Source: Ramlibacter aquaticus (GTDB taxonomy: Bacteria; Pseudomonadota; Gammaproteobacteria; Burkholderiales; Burkholderiaceae_C). From it: 32,948 nt of DNA. Of this stretch, positions 19,888-27,401 are shown in pieces (position 1 is the first letter of the stretch; each line of letters starts with the position of its first letter). The stretch spans positions 1-32,948 of the forward strand of contig NZ_JADDOJ010000045.1 of assembly GCF_015159745.1 (NCBI RefSeq), read 5' to 3'. The notes below the pieces were generated by a model. The model was not told the origin of the DNA. It was given only the letters and a program-made list of their open reading frames with translations, and made no database searches. The position numbers were made by a program, and so were the translations under genes.

Positions 19888-20630
19888 GCGACCTGATCCT
19901 CGAAGCCCGCCAGGTGGGCATGCGCTTCGGCCGCTTCCAGGCGCTGAACGACGTCTCGGTGTCCTTCCGCGCGGGCGAGCTGTGCGCCATCATCGGCCCC
20001 AACGGCGCCGGCAAGAGCACCTTCTTCAACATCCTGTCGGGCTCGCTGGCGCCCAGCGCCGGCCAGGTGCTGTTCCGCGGCCAGGACGTGACCGGCCTGG
20101 CGCCGCACGCCTACGCCCGCATGGGCATCGCCAAGAGCTTCCAGATCACCAACGTGTTCAAGCAGCTGTCCGCGCACGAGAACGTGCGCGTGGCGGCGCA
20201 GATGCGCGAGCGCCGGTTCGACTTCCTCAGCCCGCGCAGCGCGCTGCGCGAGGCCGACGAGGCGGCCGCCGCGCTGCTGCAGCGGGTGGGCCTGGGCGGC
20301 CACGGCCGGCGGCCGGCGGGCGACCTCGCGCACGGCCAGCAGCGCGCGCTGGAGGTGGCCATGGCGCTGGCCGCGCAGCCGCAGCTGCTGCTGATGGACG
20401 AACCCACGGCGGGCATGTCGCCGGAGGAAACCACGGTGATGATGGACCTGATCCAGCGCCTGGCCGCCGAGCGCACGGTCATCCTGGTGGAGCACAAGAT
20501 GAAGCTGGTGATGGGCATCTGCAGCCGCCTGGTGGTGCTGCACCACGGCGAGCTGCTCGCCGAGGGCACGCCCGAGGACATACGCGCCAACACCGAGGTG
20601 CGCCGCGTCTACCTGGGGCAGTCCGCATGA
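19884..20630 (+). CDS. Liv-type ABC transporter ATPase, LivG family
   Basis: A 248-residue nucleotide-binding subunit. The Walker A motif is GPNGAGKS (about 36-43), the signature motif is the LivG-type LAHGQQRALEVAMALA, and Walker B is LLLMDEPTAGMSPEE. The switch histidine lies in VEHKM. The signature begins LAHGQ where LSYGQ or LSGGQ is usual, so the serine that contacts ATP gamma-phosphate is replaced by Ala. That is an unusual substitution, but the motif is otherwise intact. It overlaps the preceding permease gene and the following ATPase gene by four bases each. Confidence 0.92.
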   Translation: MSDLILEARQVGMRFGRFQALNDVSVSFRAGELCAIIGPNGAGKSTFFNILSGSLAPSAGQVLFRGQDVTGLAPHAYARMGIAKSFQITNVFKQLSAHENVRVAAQMRERRFDFLSPRSALREADEAAAALLQRVGLGGHGRRPAGDLAHGQQRALEVAMALAAQPQLLLMDEPTAGMSPEETTVMMDLIQRLAAERTVILVEHKMKLVMGICSRLVVLHHGELLAEGTPEDIRANTEVRRVYLGQSA

Positions 20631-21352
20631 TGAGCGCCTTCAAGCCCCTGCTGGAGGCGCGCGGCCTCAACGCCTGGTACGACCGCAGCCATGTGGTGCA
20701 GGACATCGCCTTCGAGGTGCGGGCCGGCGAGATCGTCACGCTGATGGGCCGCAACGGCGCGGGGAAGACCACCACGTTGCGCACGCTCATGGGCCTGCTC
20801 GCCAAGGCCTCGGGCGAGGTGCTGTTCGAGGGCCGTCCGCTGCAGGGCCAGCCGGCGCACGCCCGCTTCCATGCGGGCCTGGCCTACGTGCCCGAAGACC
20901 GGCGCATCGTGGCCGGCCTCACGGTGCGCGAGAACCTGCAGCTGGGCATCATCGCCAGCCCCTCGCGCGGCGAGATGGACGCGCGCATCGACGAGATCGC
21001 GGAAACCTTCCCGCGGCTCAAGGAGCGGCTGGCCCAGGAGGCCACCTCCATGTCGGGTGGCGAGCAGCAGATGCTGGCCATCGCCCGGGCCATGATGGCC
21101 CGGCCCAAGATGATCCTGCTGGATGAACCGTCCGAGGGCATCATGCCGGTGCTGGTGGACGAGATGTTCGAGCTCTTCGCGCGCATGAAGGGCCAGGGCA
21201 CCACCATCCTGCTGGTGGAGCAGAACGTGGAGCGCGCGCTGTCCATCTCCGACCGCGCCTACATCCTGGACCAGGGCCGCATCGTGCACCAGGCGGGCGC
21301 CCAGGCCCTGCTGGCCGACGAGGACATCCAGTCGCGCTACTGCGCGGTCTGA
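20627..21352 (+). CDS. Liv-type ABC transporter ATPase, LivF family
   Basis: A 241-residue nucleotide-binding subunit with Walker A GRNGAGKT, signature MSGGEQQMLAIARAMM, Walker B MILLDEPSEGIMP and VEQNVERAL as the switch region. The double ATG start gives MMSAFKPLL; either ATG (20627 or 20630) could be used. It is the last gene of the TetR-VOC-hydroxylase-transporter operon. A sigma-28-like motif in the downstream gap (21403-21429) points back into its 3' end on the opposite strand. Confidence 0.92.
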   Translation: MMSAFKPLLEARGLNAWYDRSHVVQDIAFEVRAGEIVTLMGRNGAGKTTTLRTLMGLLAKASGEVLFEGRPLQGQPAHARFHAGLAYVPEDRRIVAGLTVRENLQLGIIASPSRGEMDARIDEIAETFPRLKERLAQEATSMSGGEQQMLAIARAMMARPKMILLDEPSEGIMPVLVDEMFELFARMKGQGTTILLVEQNVERALSISDRAYILDQGRIVHQAGAQALLADEDIQSRYCAV

Positions 21353-21361
21353 GGCCGACGC

Positions 21362-21382
21362 GCCGGCCTGGGCCGGGCCGGC
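21362..21382 (+). terminator. Hairpin after livF, possible terminator
   Basis: GCCGGCC (21362-21368) and GGCCGGC (21376-21382) form a perfect 7-bp stem with a 7-base loop, starting nine bases after the livF stop. There is no T run, so it is at best a weak or Rho-assisted terminator. Confidence 0.3.
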
Positions 21383-21402
21383 GGCAGGGGCGCGTACCGG
21401 GT

Positions 21403-21429
21403 GTTTCGGCCGCCCGGCCACGAACTTGA
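21403..21429 (-). promoter_or_regulatory. Sigma-28-like promoter motif pointing antisense into livF
   Basis: On the minus strand TCAAGTTC (21429-21422), eleven bases, then GCCGAAAC (21410-21403). It matches the FliA consensus better than the plus-strand copy at 21449-21475, and its -10 octamer is identical to that of the first chemoreceptor promoter (1629-1655). The nearest thing it could transcribe is the antisense strand of livF. Confidence 0.4.
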
Positions 21430-21448
21430 GCCCCGGACTTGCGCTGGG

Positions 21449-21475
21449 TCAAGAATCCGCCCGGGCGGCCGAAGC
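21449..21475 (+). promoter_or_regulatory. Sigma-28-like promoter of the second chemoreceptor gene
   Basis: TCAAGAAT (21449-21456), eleven bases, then GCCGAAGC (21468-21475). The predicted start site is about 26 bases before the ATG at 21508, the same geometry as at the first chemoreceptor gene. The N11 contains a perfect palindrome CCGCCCGGGCGG (21457-21468). Confidence 0.55.
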
Positions 21476-21507
21476 TGTGGAGGTCAACTCCACGGACGGA
21501 CCCTCCC

Positions 21508-23445
21508 ATGCAAGCCAGGACTTCATCCCTTGCCCGACGGCTCGTGCTCACGTCGGTCGCCCTGCTGGTCGCTGCCCTCGCGCTGACCAGCTTCATCGCC
21601 ACCACCACCGCGGCGCGGCAGTCGCGCGAGCTGGTCACCCGCTGGCTGGACGACAAGGTCAAGTCGGTGGCCGAGTCGGTGGACGCCTTCGACGCCACCT
21701 CGCGCGTGATGGCCGAGCGGGCCTACAACGGCTTCCGCCAGGCGCTGCCCGGCAGCTTTGCCCTGGATGCGGGCGCCGGCGTGCTGCGGCACGAGGGCAA
21801 GCCCCTGAACGGGCGCTTCGACGAGGTCGATGCCTTCAACCGCAGCACCGGCGGGGTGGCCACGATCTTCATGCGCCGCGGCGAGGACTTCGTGCGCATC
21901 GCCACCAACGTCAAGCAGCAGAACGGCGAGCGCGCCGTGGGCACGCTGCTAGCGCGCAACAGCCCGGCCTACCCCCAGATGATGGCCGGCAAGCGCTACG
22001 TGGGCCGGGCCGTGCTGTTCGGCACGCCCTTCATGACCGTGTACGACCCCGTGCGCGATGCGGCCGGCAACGTGGTGGGCATCCTCTTCATCGGCTTCGA
22101 CATCTCGGACTTCCAGCGCTCGCTGGAAGGGGTGGTGAAGAACAGCCGCTTCTTCGACACCGGCGGCACCTACGTCATCGATCCCCGCCAGTCGAACGCC
22201 GACGCGGTGTTCGTCTCGCACCCTAGCGCCGCCGGCAAGAAGGTGCTGGAGGTCGAGCCGGGCGCGGACGCCTTCCTCACCCGCCTGCGCGCCGCCGACG
22301 AGGTGGTGGCGCTGGATGCGACGCCGCTCTTCGCCGGCTCGGGCAAGGGCGAGGCCCCGTGGGCCGTCAAGCGCAGCTCCAAGTCCACCGGCTGGTGGGT
22401 GGTGGCCGAGGTGCCCGAGGCCGAGGCCATGGCCGCGCACCGCGCGGGCATGCGCATCCTGTGGGGCCTGCTGGCCGCCTGCGCGGTGCTGATGGGCCTG
22501 GCCCTGGGCCTGCTGGTGCGGCGCCAGGTGAGCCGCCCGCTGGCCGAGCTGGGCGCGGCGGTGGACCGCCTGGCCGAGGGCGACCTGCGCCATCCTTTCA
22601 GCTATGCACGGGCCGACGAGGTCGGCGCCCTGGTCGAGCGCCTGGAGACCATGCGCCAGCGCTTCGGCGCCATGATCGCCCAGCTGCGCGGCGCCTCGGA
22701 CAGCATCCGCGTCGCCTCGACCGAGATCGCGGCCGGCCACCAGGACCTGTCCACCCGCACCGAGCACACCGCGGGCAACCTGCAGCAGACGGCGGCCAGC
22801 ATGCAGCAGCTGGCGGGCACGGTGAACGAGAGCGCCGCCTCGGCCGGCCAGGCCAGCGAGCTGGCGACGCAGTCGGCCGGCATCGCCCGGCGCGGCGGCG
22901 AGGTGGTGCAGTCCGTGGTCGCGACCATGGCCGGCATGGGCGAGAGCTCGCGCCGCATCTCCGACATCACCGGCGTGATCGACAGCATCGCCTTCCAGAC
23001 CAACATCCTGGCGCTCAACGCGGCCGTGGAGGCGGCGCGGGCCGGCGACCAGGGCCGCGGCTTCGCGGTGGTCGCCAGCGAGGTGCGTGCGCTGGCGCAG
23101 CGCAGCGGCGAGGCCGCGCGCGAGATCCGGGCGCTGATCGGCGAGACGGTGGAGCGCGTGCAGGCCGGCACCGGCCAGGTGCAGGAAGCCGGCGCCGCCA
23201 TGAAGGACATCGTGGACGCGGCCGACCGGGTCGCCGCCATGATCGCCCGCATCAGCGCCGCCGCCGCCGAGCAGAGCAGCGGCCTGGCGTCGGTCAACCA
23301 GGCCGTGTCCCAGCTCGACGAGGCGACCCAGCAGAACGCCGCGCTGGTGGAGCAGGGCACCGCCGCGGCGCACAGCCTGCATGCTCAGTCGGCCGGGCTG
23401 GTCGAGGTCGTGGCGAAATTCCGTACCGAGGAGACGGCGGGCTGA
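21508..23445 (+). CDS. Methyl-accepting chemotaxis protein with Cache3-Cache2-type sensor domain
   Basis: A 645-residue chemoreceptor. An N-terminal membrane helix (about 12-32) is followed by a large periplasmic region (about 33-310) resembling the Cache3-Cache2 fusion domain ([33 protein letters not shown] is characteristic in position and pattern). A second membrane helix lies at about 316-336, then HAMP (to about 390) and a signalling domain with the conserved tip [20 protein letters not shown] near residue 495. The C-terminus (KFRTEETAG) has no CheR-tethering motif. The ATG at 21508 was chosen because the signal anchor starts there and a promoter lies just upstream. It is the first gene after the catabolic transporter operon, so it may sense the same compound; that is inference. 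Confidence 0.93.
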   Translation: MQARTSSLARRLVLTSVALLVAALALTSFIATTTAARQSRELVTRWLDDKVKSVAESVDAFDATSRVMAERAYNGFRQALPGSFALDAGAGVLRHEGKPLNGRFDEVDAFNRSTGGVATIFMRRGEDFVRIATNVKQQNGERAVGTLLARNSPAYPQMMAGKRYVGRAVLFGTPFMTVYDPVRDAAGNVVGILFIGFDISDFQRSLEGVVKNSRFFDTGGTYVIDPRQSNADAVFVSHPSAAGKKVLEVEPGADAFLTRLRAADEVVALDATPLFAGSGKGEAPWAVKRSSKSTGWWVVAEVPEAEAMAAHRAGMRILWGLLAACAVLMGLALGLLVRRQVSRPLAELGAAVDRLAEGDLRHPFSYARADEVGALVERLETMRQRFGAMIAQLRGASDSIRVASTEIAAGHQDLSTRTEHTAGNLQQTAASMQQLAGTVNESAASAGQASELATQSAGIARRGGEVVQSVVATMAGMGESSRRISDITGVIDSIAFQTNILALNAAVEAARAGDQGRGFAVVASEVRALAQRSGEAAREIRALIGETVERVQAGTGQVQEAGAAMKDIVDAADRVAAMIARISAAAAEQSSGLASVNQAVSQLDEATQQNAALVEQGTAAAHSLHAQSAGLVEVVAKFRTEETAG

Positions 23446-23569
23446 GGCAAGGCGCGGGGGCGCACGCGCCTGCGGCCCCCGGGCCGACAGGCGCCTCCAC
23501 CCCCGGCCGACGCGCGCGCGTGTGGCCCGTCCGCAGACTGGCGGGCATCACTTACCGAAAGGACGCGCC

Positions 23570-23899
23570 ATGAAAAAGCTCGCCATCGTCACCGCCGCGC
23601 TCGCGGCCAGTTCCTTCCTCGTCCTGCCCGTGCCCGCCAGCGCCAAGGGCTGCCTCAAGGGGGCCACCGTGGGCGGCGTCGCCGGCCACGTGGCGGGCCA
23701 CCACGGCGTGCTGGGCGCCGGCGTCGGCTGCCTGGTGGGCCGCCACCACGCCAAGCAGCAGGTCCGCCAGGACCAGGCCCGGGACGACCAGGCCCAGGTC
23801 CGCCAGTCCGACGCGCGCGACCGCGACGACACCCGCGTGCAGGGCAACACGGGTACCGACACCCGCACCGGCACCACCACCACCCGCCGCTACCCCTGA
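23570..23899 (+). CDS. Small exported glycine-zipper protein
   Basis: The 109-residue product has a clear Sec signal peptide (MKKLAIVTAALAASSFLVLPVPASA, cut near residue 25). The mature N-terminus is a glycine-zipper-like stretch (GATVGGVAGHVAGHHGVLGAGVG) of the type seen in YMGG-like and 17-kDa-antigen-like envelope proteins, flanked by two cysteines. The last 60 residues are polar, rich in Gln, Asp, Arg and Thr, and appear disordered. The start is supported by AAGGA upstream. It has no lipobox at the signal-peptide end. The gene stands alone between a chemoreceptor and a convergent metallophosphoesterase. A role in the cell envelope is likely; the exact function is unknown. Confidence 0.8.
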   Translation: MKKLAIVTAALAASSFLVLPVPASAKGCLKGATVGGVAGHVAGHHGVLGAGVGCLVGRHHAKQQVRQDQARDDQAQVRQSDARDRDDTRVQGNTGTDTRTGTTTTRRYP

Positions 23900-23920
23900 G
23901 GCTGCGGCTGCGCGGGCCCG

Positions 23921-23936
23921 CCGCCCGGGGGGGCGG
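23921..23936. terminator. Hairpin between convergent genes
   Basis: CCGCCC (23921-23926), loop GGGG, GGGCGG (23931-23936) exactly fills the end of the 37-base gap between the glycine-zipper gene and the convergent metallophosphoesterase. It could serve both directions; no T run is seen. Confidence 0.35.
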
Positions 23937-24740
23937 TCAGGGCACCGCCTGCGCCGCGGCCGGGCCGGGCGCCGCCTGCGGCACGCCCGTCTCCTCGCGC
24001 GGCAGCTCGTACAGCCAGAAGGGCGGCTGGCCGGGCCGCGCGCGCAGCAGCAGCGGCCGCGCCACGTTGAACACCGGCACGCCGTTGATGGTGCGCCCCT
24101 CGGGCGTGCCGCGGTGCGCGTGGCCGTGGAACACGGCATCCACGGGGTAGCGCAGCAGCGGCTCCTCCAGCCGGCTGCTGCCCAGGAAGGGGAAGATCTC
24201 GACCGGCTCGCCCTGCACGGTGCCTGTCACCGGCGCGTAGTGCAGCAGCGCGATGCGGCGCGCGGTGCGCAGCTTGGCCAGCGCCGACTCCAGCTTCATC
24301 GCCTCCTGCTGCGCCTCCTGCACGAAGAGCTTGATGGCGGGCTCGCCCCAGGCGCCCAGCGAGCCGCGGCCGAAGCCGCCGGCGAAGCCCTTGGTGCCGG
24401 CGATGCCCACGCCCTCGATCTCGCAGGAGCCGCCATCGAGCACGCGCACGCCGGCGCGGGTGAGGATCTCGGTCACCACCTCGGGCGTGCCGGATTCGAA
24501 GTCGTGGTTGCCCAGCACGGCGACGATGGGCACGGAGACGGCGCCCAGTTCCTCGGCCAGGATGCGCGCCTCCTCGGCGGTGCCGTAGTCGGTGAGGTCG
24601 CCGCACAGCAGCAGCGCGTCGGCCGCCGCCGAAGCCTGGGCGAAGAAGCCGCGCAGGCTGCCCGCCGAATCCCGGGTGACGTGGATATCGCCGACGGCGG
24701 CGAAGCGCACGGTGTTCGCTGATTTGCCCATGGCCTGCAT
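23937..24740 (-). CDS. Calcineurin-like metallophosphoesterase
   Basis: A 267-residue cytoplasmic phosphoesterase. All motifs of the two-metal site are present: GDIH (Asp18, His20), GDLTDYG (Asp48), GNHD (Asn78, His79), a histidine in LLHYAP and GHAH near residue 215. The length and simple domain layout suit a class III-type phosphodiesterase or a related nucleotidase or phosphatase. The start at 24740 (MQAMGKSANTVRF) follows AAGG by seven bases; the ATG at 24731 is an alternative with poorer signals. It is divergent from a nucleotidyltransferase-fold gene across 97 bases. The pairing of a phosphoesterase with a nucleotidyltransferase hints at making and breaking the same phosphate ester bond, but no substrate can be named. 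Confidence 0.88.
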   Translation of the reverse strand: MQAMGKSANTVRFAAVGDIHVTRDSAGSLRGFFAQASAAADALLLCGDLTDYGTAEEARILAEELGAVSVPIVAVLGNHDFESGTPEVVTEILTRAGVRVLDGGSCEIEGVGIAGTKGFAGGFGRGSLGAWGEPAIKLFVQEAQQEAMKLESALAKLRTARRIALLHYAPVTGTVQGEPVEIFPFLGSSRLEEPLLRYPVDAVFHGHAHRGTPEGRTINGVPVFNVARPLLLRARPGQPPFWLYELPREETGVPQAAPGPAAAQAVP

Positions 24741-24837
24741 GCTGGGGCCTTGCCGCACAGCCGGGGTGCCGTTTGGACGGCGAAGCCTGTAGGCGGGCGA
24801 CTACGCCTCATGCGCGCCGGCGCGCTACCCTGGGGCG

Positions 24838-25668
24838 ATGACGAACGCAGTGCTCGCTCCCTCGCTGGAGGAGGAGGTCGCGCCGGACACGGCGGGGTTC
24901 TACCGCGAGGCCCTGCAGGCGCTCACCGACGCCGGCGTGGCCTTCCTCGTGGGCGGCGCGTTCGCCCAGGCCTGCTTCACCGGCATACGTCGCTCGACCA
25001 AGGACCTGGACCTGTTCATACGCCGCGAGGACTGGGACCGCGTGGCCGCCCTGGCCACGCAGCGCGGCTGGCGCCCCGTGCTGAGCTACCCGCACTGGCT
25101 GGCCAAGGTCTGGCACGGCACGGACTTCATCGACCTGATCTTCAACAGCGGCAACGGCGTGTCGCCGGTCAACGAGGCCTGGTTCGAGGACAACGCCCAG
25201 GCCGACGTGCTGGGCGTGCCGGTGCGCATCGCCAATGCCGAGGACGCGCTGCTGACCAAGGCCTTCATCATGGAGCGCGAGCGCTACGACGGGGCCGATG
25301 TGGCGCACCTGATCCAGGCCGGCGCCGAGCGCCTGCGCTGGCCGCAGCTGGTCGCCCGCTTTGGCGCGAACTGGCGGGTGCTGCTGGGCCACCTGGTGCT
25401 GTTCGGCTACATCTACCCGGGCGAGCGGCAGCGCGTGCCGGCCTGGGTGATGGACGAGCTTCTGCGCCGGCTGGCCGAGGAGACCCGCCAGCCGCCCGCG
25501 GCCGACCCGCACCTGTGCGCCGGCACGCTGCTCTCGCGCGAGCAATACCTGTTCGACGTCGAGCAGCTGGGCTACGTGGACGGCCGCCTCACGCCGGCCA
25601 GCACCATGACACCCGAGGACGTGGCGACCTGGACGCAGGCCATCCCGCCGCACGAGGAGGGCGGCTGA
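24838..25668 (+). CDS. Nucleotidyltransferase-fold protein
   Basis: The 276-residue product has the DNA polymerase beta-type nucleotidyltransferase signature: GG at 39-40 followed by the acidic motif TKDLDLF (Asp56 and Asp58), with a third candidate acid at Asp99 in DFIDLIF. All catalytic positions are kept, so it is probably active. The rest is helical, with a second conserved-looking region ANAEDALLTKAFIMERERYDGADV that resembles AbiEii/MNT-like proteins, where such enzymes modify a tRNA or a protein partner. No antitoxin-type gene lies beside it; instead a metallophosphoesterase is divergent. The stop codon directly abuts the convergent nnrS stop. It could also be a non-toxin housekeeping enzyme. 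Function is unknown. Confidence 0.8.
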   Translation: MTNAVLAPSLEEEVAPDTAGFYREALQALTDAGVAFLVGGAFAQACFTGIRRSTKDLDLFIRREDWDRVAALATQRGWRPVLSYPHWLAKVWHGTDFIDLIFNSGNGVSPVNEAWFEDNAQADVLGVPVRIANAEDALLTKAFIMERERYDGADVAHLIQAGAERLRWPQLVARFGANWRVLLGHLVLFGYIYPGERQRVPAWVMDELLRRLAEETRQPPAADPHLCAGTLLSREQYLFDVEQLGYVDGRLTPASTMTPEDVATWTQAIPPHEEGG

Positions 25669-26862
25669 TCAGCCCGGCCGGCCGTCCGCGCGCGGGCGCA
25701 GCAGCGAGGGCGCATAGCCCAGGGCGTACAGCGCGAAGCCCAGGCTCCAGCAGGCGGCCGAGGCGAGCAGCGCGGGCCCGGTGGCCTGCGGCCAGGCCAG
25801 GGGCAGGCCCACCCGGAGCAGCGCCGCCACCGTCACCAGCACGTAGCAGGCGATGTCCAGCCGGTCGGCGCGCAACGGCCGGCCGGTGTGGCCGCGCGCG
25901 GTGCGCGTCATCATGCCGATGACCAGGCCGCCGGCGGCGCCCGCCGTCAGCGCGTGCGTGGCCAGCGAGGGGGGCACCCAGCCGATGGCGGCCATGGCGG
26001 CCAGCGCCAGGTGCACAGGCACCCAGGCATAGGCCACGTGCAGGATGGCTACCAGCGGGTTGCGCAGCGCGCGCAGGGGGCGCCACAGCAGCCAGCGGCA
26101 CAGGTGGCTGGAGGCCGCGGCCGCCGCCAGCGCCGCCAGCAGCGCGTCGGGCGCGCCCAGCAGGTGCGCGGCAAGCAGGGCCAGCAGGCTGCCCAGGGCC
26201 GCCCGCTCCACGATGGGATGGCGGACGGCACCGGCGCCGGGCACGCCGTTGTTGGTGAACATGGGCAGCACGCGGCCGGCCATCACCGCCAGGATGAAGA
26301 GCAGCAGGTCCAGCACCGGCTGCAGGCTGGCGCGCGCGGGAAAGGCCAGCACGCCCAGCTGCTGCAGGTGGAAGGCCGCGGCGGCCGCGGCCATGGCGCA
26401 GAGCAGGGCGACGAAGAAGTAGTTGCGTCGGCTGCCGCCCTTCACCAGCGCCCGGCCCAGCGCGGCCGCGACGGCCAGCGGAAAGGCGACGTTGGCCAGC
26501 GCGGCGGCCCAGCCCCAGGGCGTGAGCACCAGCAGCCGGGCCGCCAGCCAGAGCGCGCACAGGGCGGCCAGCGGCGCGCCGGTGGGCGTGGGCTGGTTGC
26601 TCCAGTTGCGGCCGGCGGTGAACAGGAAGCCGGTGATCACCGCCAGCGCGAAGCCGAACAGCATCTCGTGCGCGTGCCACAGCGGGCCGGCGAGGTAGGG
26701 GTGGGACAGCAGCCCGGTGGCCTGCAGCCCCCAGAGCGCGATCGAGGCGGCGCCGAACAGGCTCGCCAGCAGGTAGAAGGGCCGGAAGCCCAGGGCAAAA
26801 AGCGCGAACCCGCGCGGCGCGGAGGCCGGCGCGGGTTCGTCGATGGACAGCATGAGGCTCAT
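25669..26862 (-). CDS. nnrS: NnrS family heme-copper membrane protein
   Basis: The 397-residue product is very hydrophobic, with about 12 membrane helices, and begins MSLMLSIDEPAPAS. The NnrS signature LWHAHEMLFGFALAVITGFLFTA is near residues 63-85 and TNNGVPG follows about 110 residues later. NnrS proteins bind heme and copper and protect cells against nitrosative stress, in part by keeping iron from forming dinitrosyl complexes. The gene overlaps the nsrR stop by ATGA, so it is co-translated with the NO sensor and is probably in the norZ-nsrR-nnrS transcript. The stop adjoins the convergent nucleotidyltransferase stop with no gap. Confidence 0.92.
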   Translation of the reverse strand: MSLMLSIDEPAPASAPRGFALFALGFRPFYLLASLFGAASIALWGLQATGLLSHPYLAGPLWHAHEMLFGFALAVITGFLFTAGRNWSNQPTPTGAPLAALCALWLAARLLVLTPWGWAAALANVAFPLAVAAALGRALVKGGSRRNYFFVALLCAMAAAAAAFHLQQLGVLAFPARASLQPVLDLLLFILAVMAGRVLPMFTNNGVPGAGAVRHPIVERAALGSLLALLAAHLLGAPDALLAALAAAAASSHLCRWLLWRPLRALRNPLVAILHVAYAWVPVHLALAAMAAIGWVPPSLATHALTAGAAGGLVIGMMTRTARGHTGRPLRADRLDIACYVLVTVAALLRVGLPLAWPQATGPALLASAACWSLGFALYALGYAPSLLRPRADGRPG

Positions 26863-27332
26863 GGACGTGGGACCGGGGCCCTCGCGCGCCCCGGCGGCTT
26901 GTCGGTGAAAAGAATGTGGGCGAGCTGGGTGCGGTTGCGCACCACGTCGGCCAGGGTGGTGCGGTCCAGCACCGCGTAGAAGGCCTGCTCGGCCTCGGAC
27001 AGCACGCCGCGCAGGCGGCAGTTGCGGTCTATGCAGCATTCGCCGCCGCCGGGCTCGAAGCACTCGGCCAGCACGGAGGCGCCCTCGGTGGAGCGCACCA
27101 CGTGGCCGACCACGATGTCGGCCGGCGCGTGCGCCAGTTCCATGCCGCCGCCCTTGCCGCGCACGTTGTGCAGCCAGCCCTGCTTGCCCAGGTGGTGCAC
27201 CACCTTCACCAGGTGGTTCTCGGACACCTGGAAGGCGGCCGCGATCTGGGCGATGGTGGCCCGCTCGCCGGGGCGGGAGGCCAGGTACATCAGCACGCGC
27301 AGGCTGTAGTCGGTGAAGGCGGTGAGGCGCAT
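26859..27332 (-). CDS. nsrR: NO-sensing Rrf2-family repressor NsrR
   Basis: A 157-residue winged-helix repressor that holds an Fe-S cluster destroyed by NO. The opening MRLTAFTDYSLRVLMYLA, the helix-turn-helix around IAQIAAAFQVSENHLVKVVHHL and GKGGGMELA are typical of NsrR. Cluster ligands are expected among Cys91, Cys99 or Cys100, and Cys105 (ECFEP...ECCIDRNCRL). The Cys-Cys pair gives one cysteine more than the three usually present. The gene sits 69 bases after norZ, with a hairpin in between, and overlaps nnrS. Two NsrR-type boxes lie upstream of norZ and nirK, so the protein likely controls its own transcript by feedback. The last 25 residues are Pro/Arg-rich and look disordered. Confidence 0.92.
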   Translation of the reverse strand: MRLTAFTDYSLRVLMYLASRPGERATIAQIAAAFQVSENHLVKVVHHLGKQGWLHNVRGKGGGMELAHAPADIVVGHVVRSTEGASVLAECFEPGGGECCIDRNCRLRGVLSEAEQAFYAVLDRTTLADVVRNRTQLAHILFTDKPPGRARAPVPRP

Positions 27333-27356
27333 GGGGAGTGGGCTCTTTCGGCCGCC

Positions 27357-27378
27357 AGGGCGCCCGGATGGGCGCCCT
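27357..27378. terminator. Perfect hairpin between norZ and nsrR
   Basis: AGGGCGCCC (27357-27365), loop GGAT, GGGCGCCCT (27370-27378) form a 9-bp perfect stem. It lies in the 69-base gap of the norZ-nsrR-nnrS series. No T run follows it on the minus strand, so it may attenuate or stabilise the norZ message rather than end transcription. Confidence 0.4.
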
Positions 27379-27401
27379 TTGTGACGGCTTTGTGGATGAG
27401 C

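Noticed and set aside
23455..23520. GC-rich hairpins after the second chemoreceptor as a terminator
   Set aside because: Several overlapping 5-6 bp stems are possible but none is clearly best and no T run follows.
24785..24815. Short repeat AGGCG...CGCCT between the phosphoesterase and nucleotidyltransferase genes
   Set aside because: Only a 5-bp stem with an 8-base spacer, which is expected by chance at this GC content.
24838..25668. A type IV toxin-antitoxin system around the nucleotidyltransferase
   Set aside because: No small antitoxin-like gene (AbiEi, MNT/HEPN) is adjacent; the neighbours are a metallophosphoesterase and nnrS.
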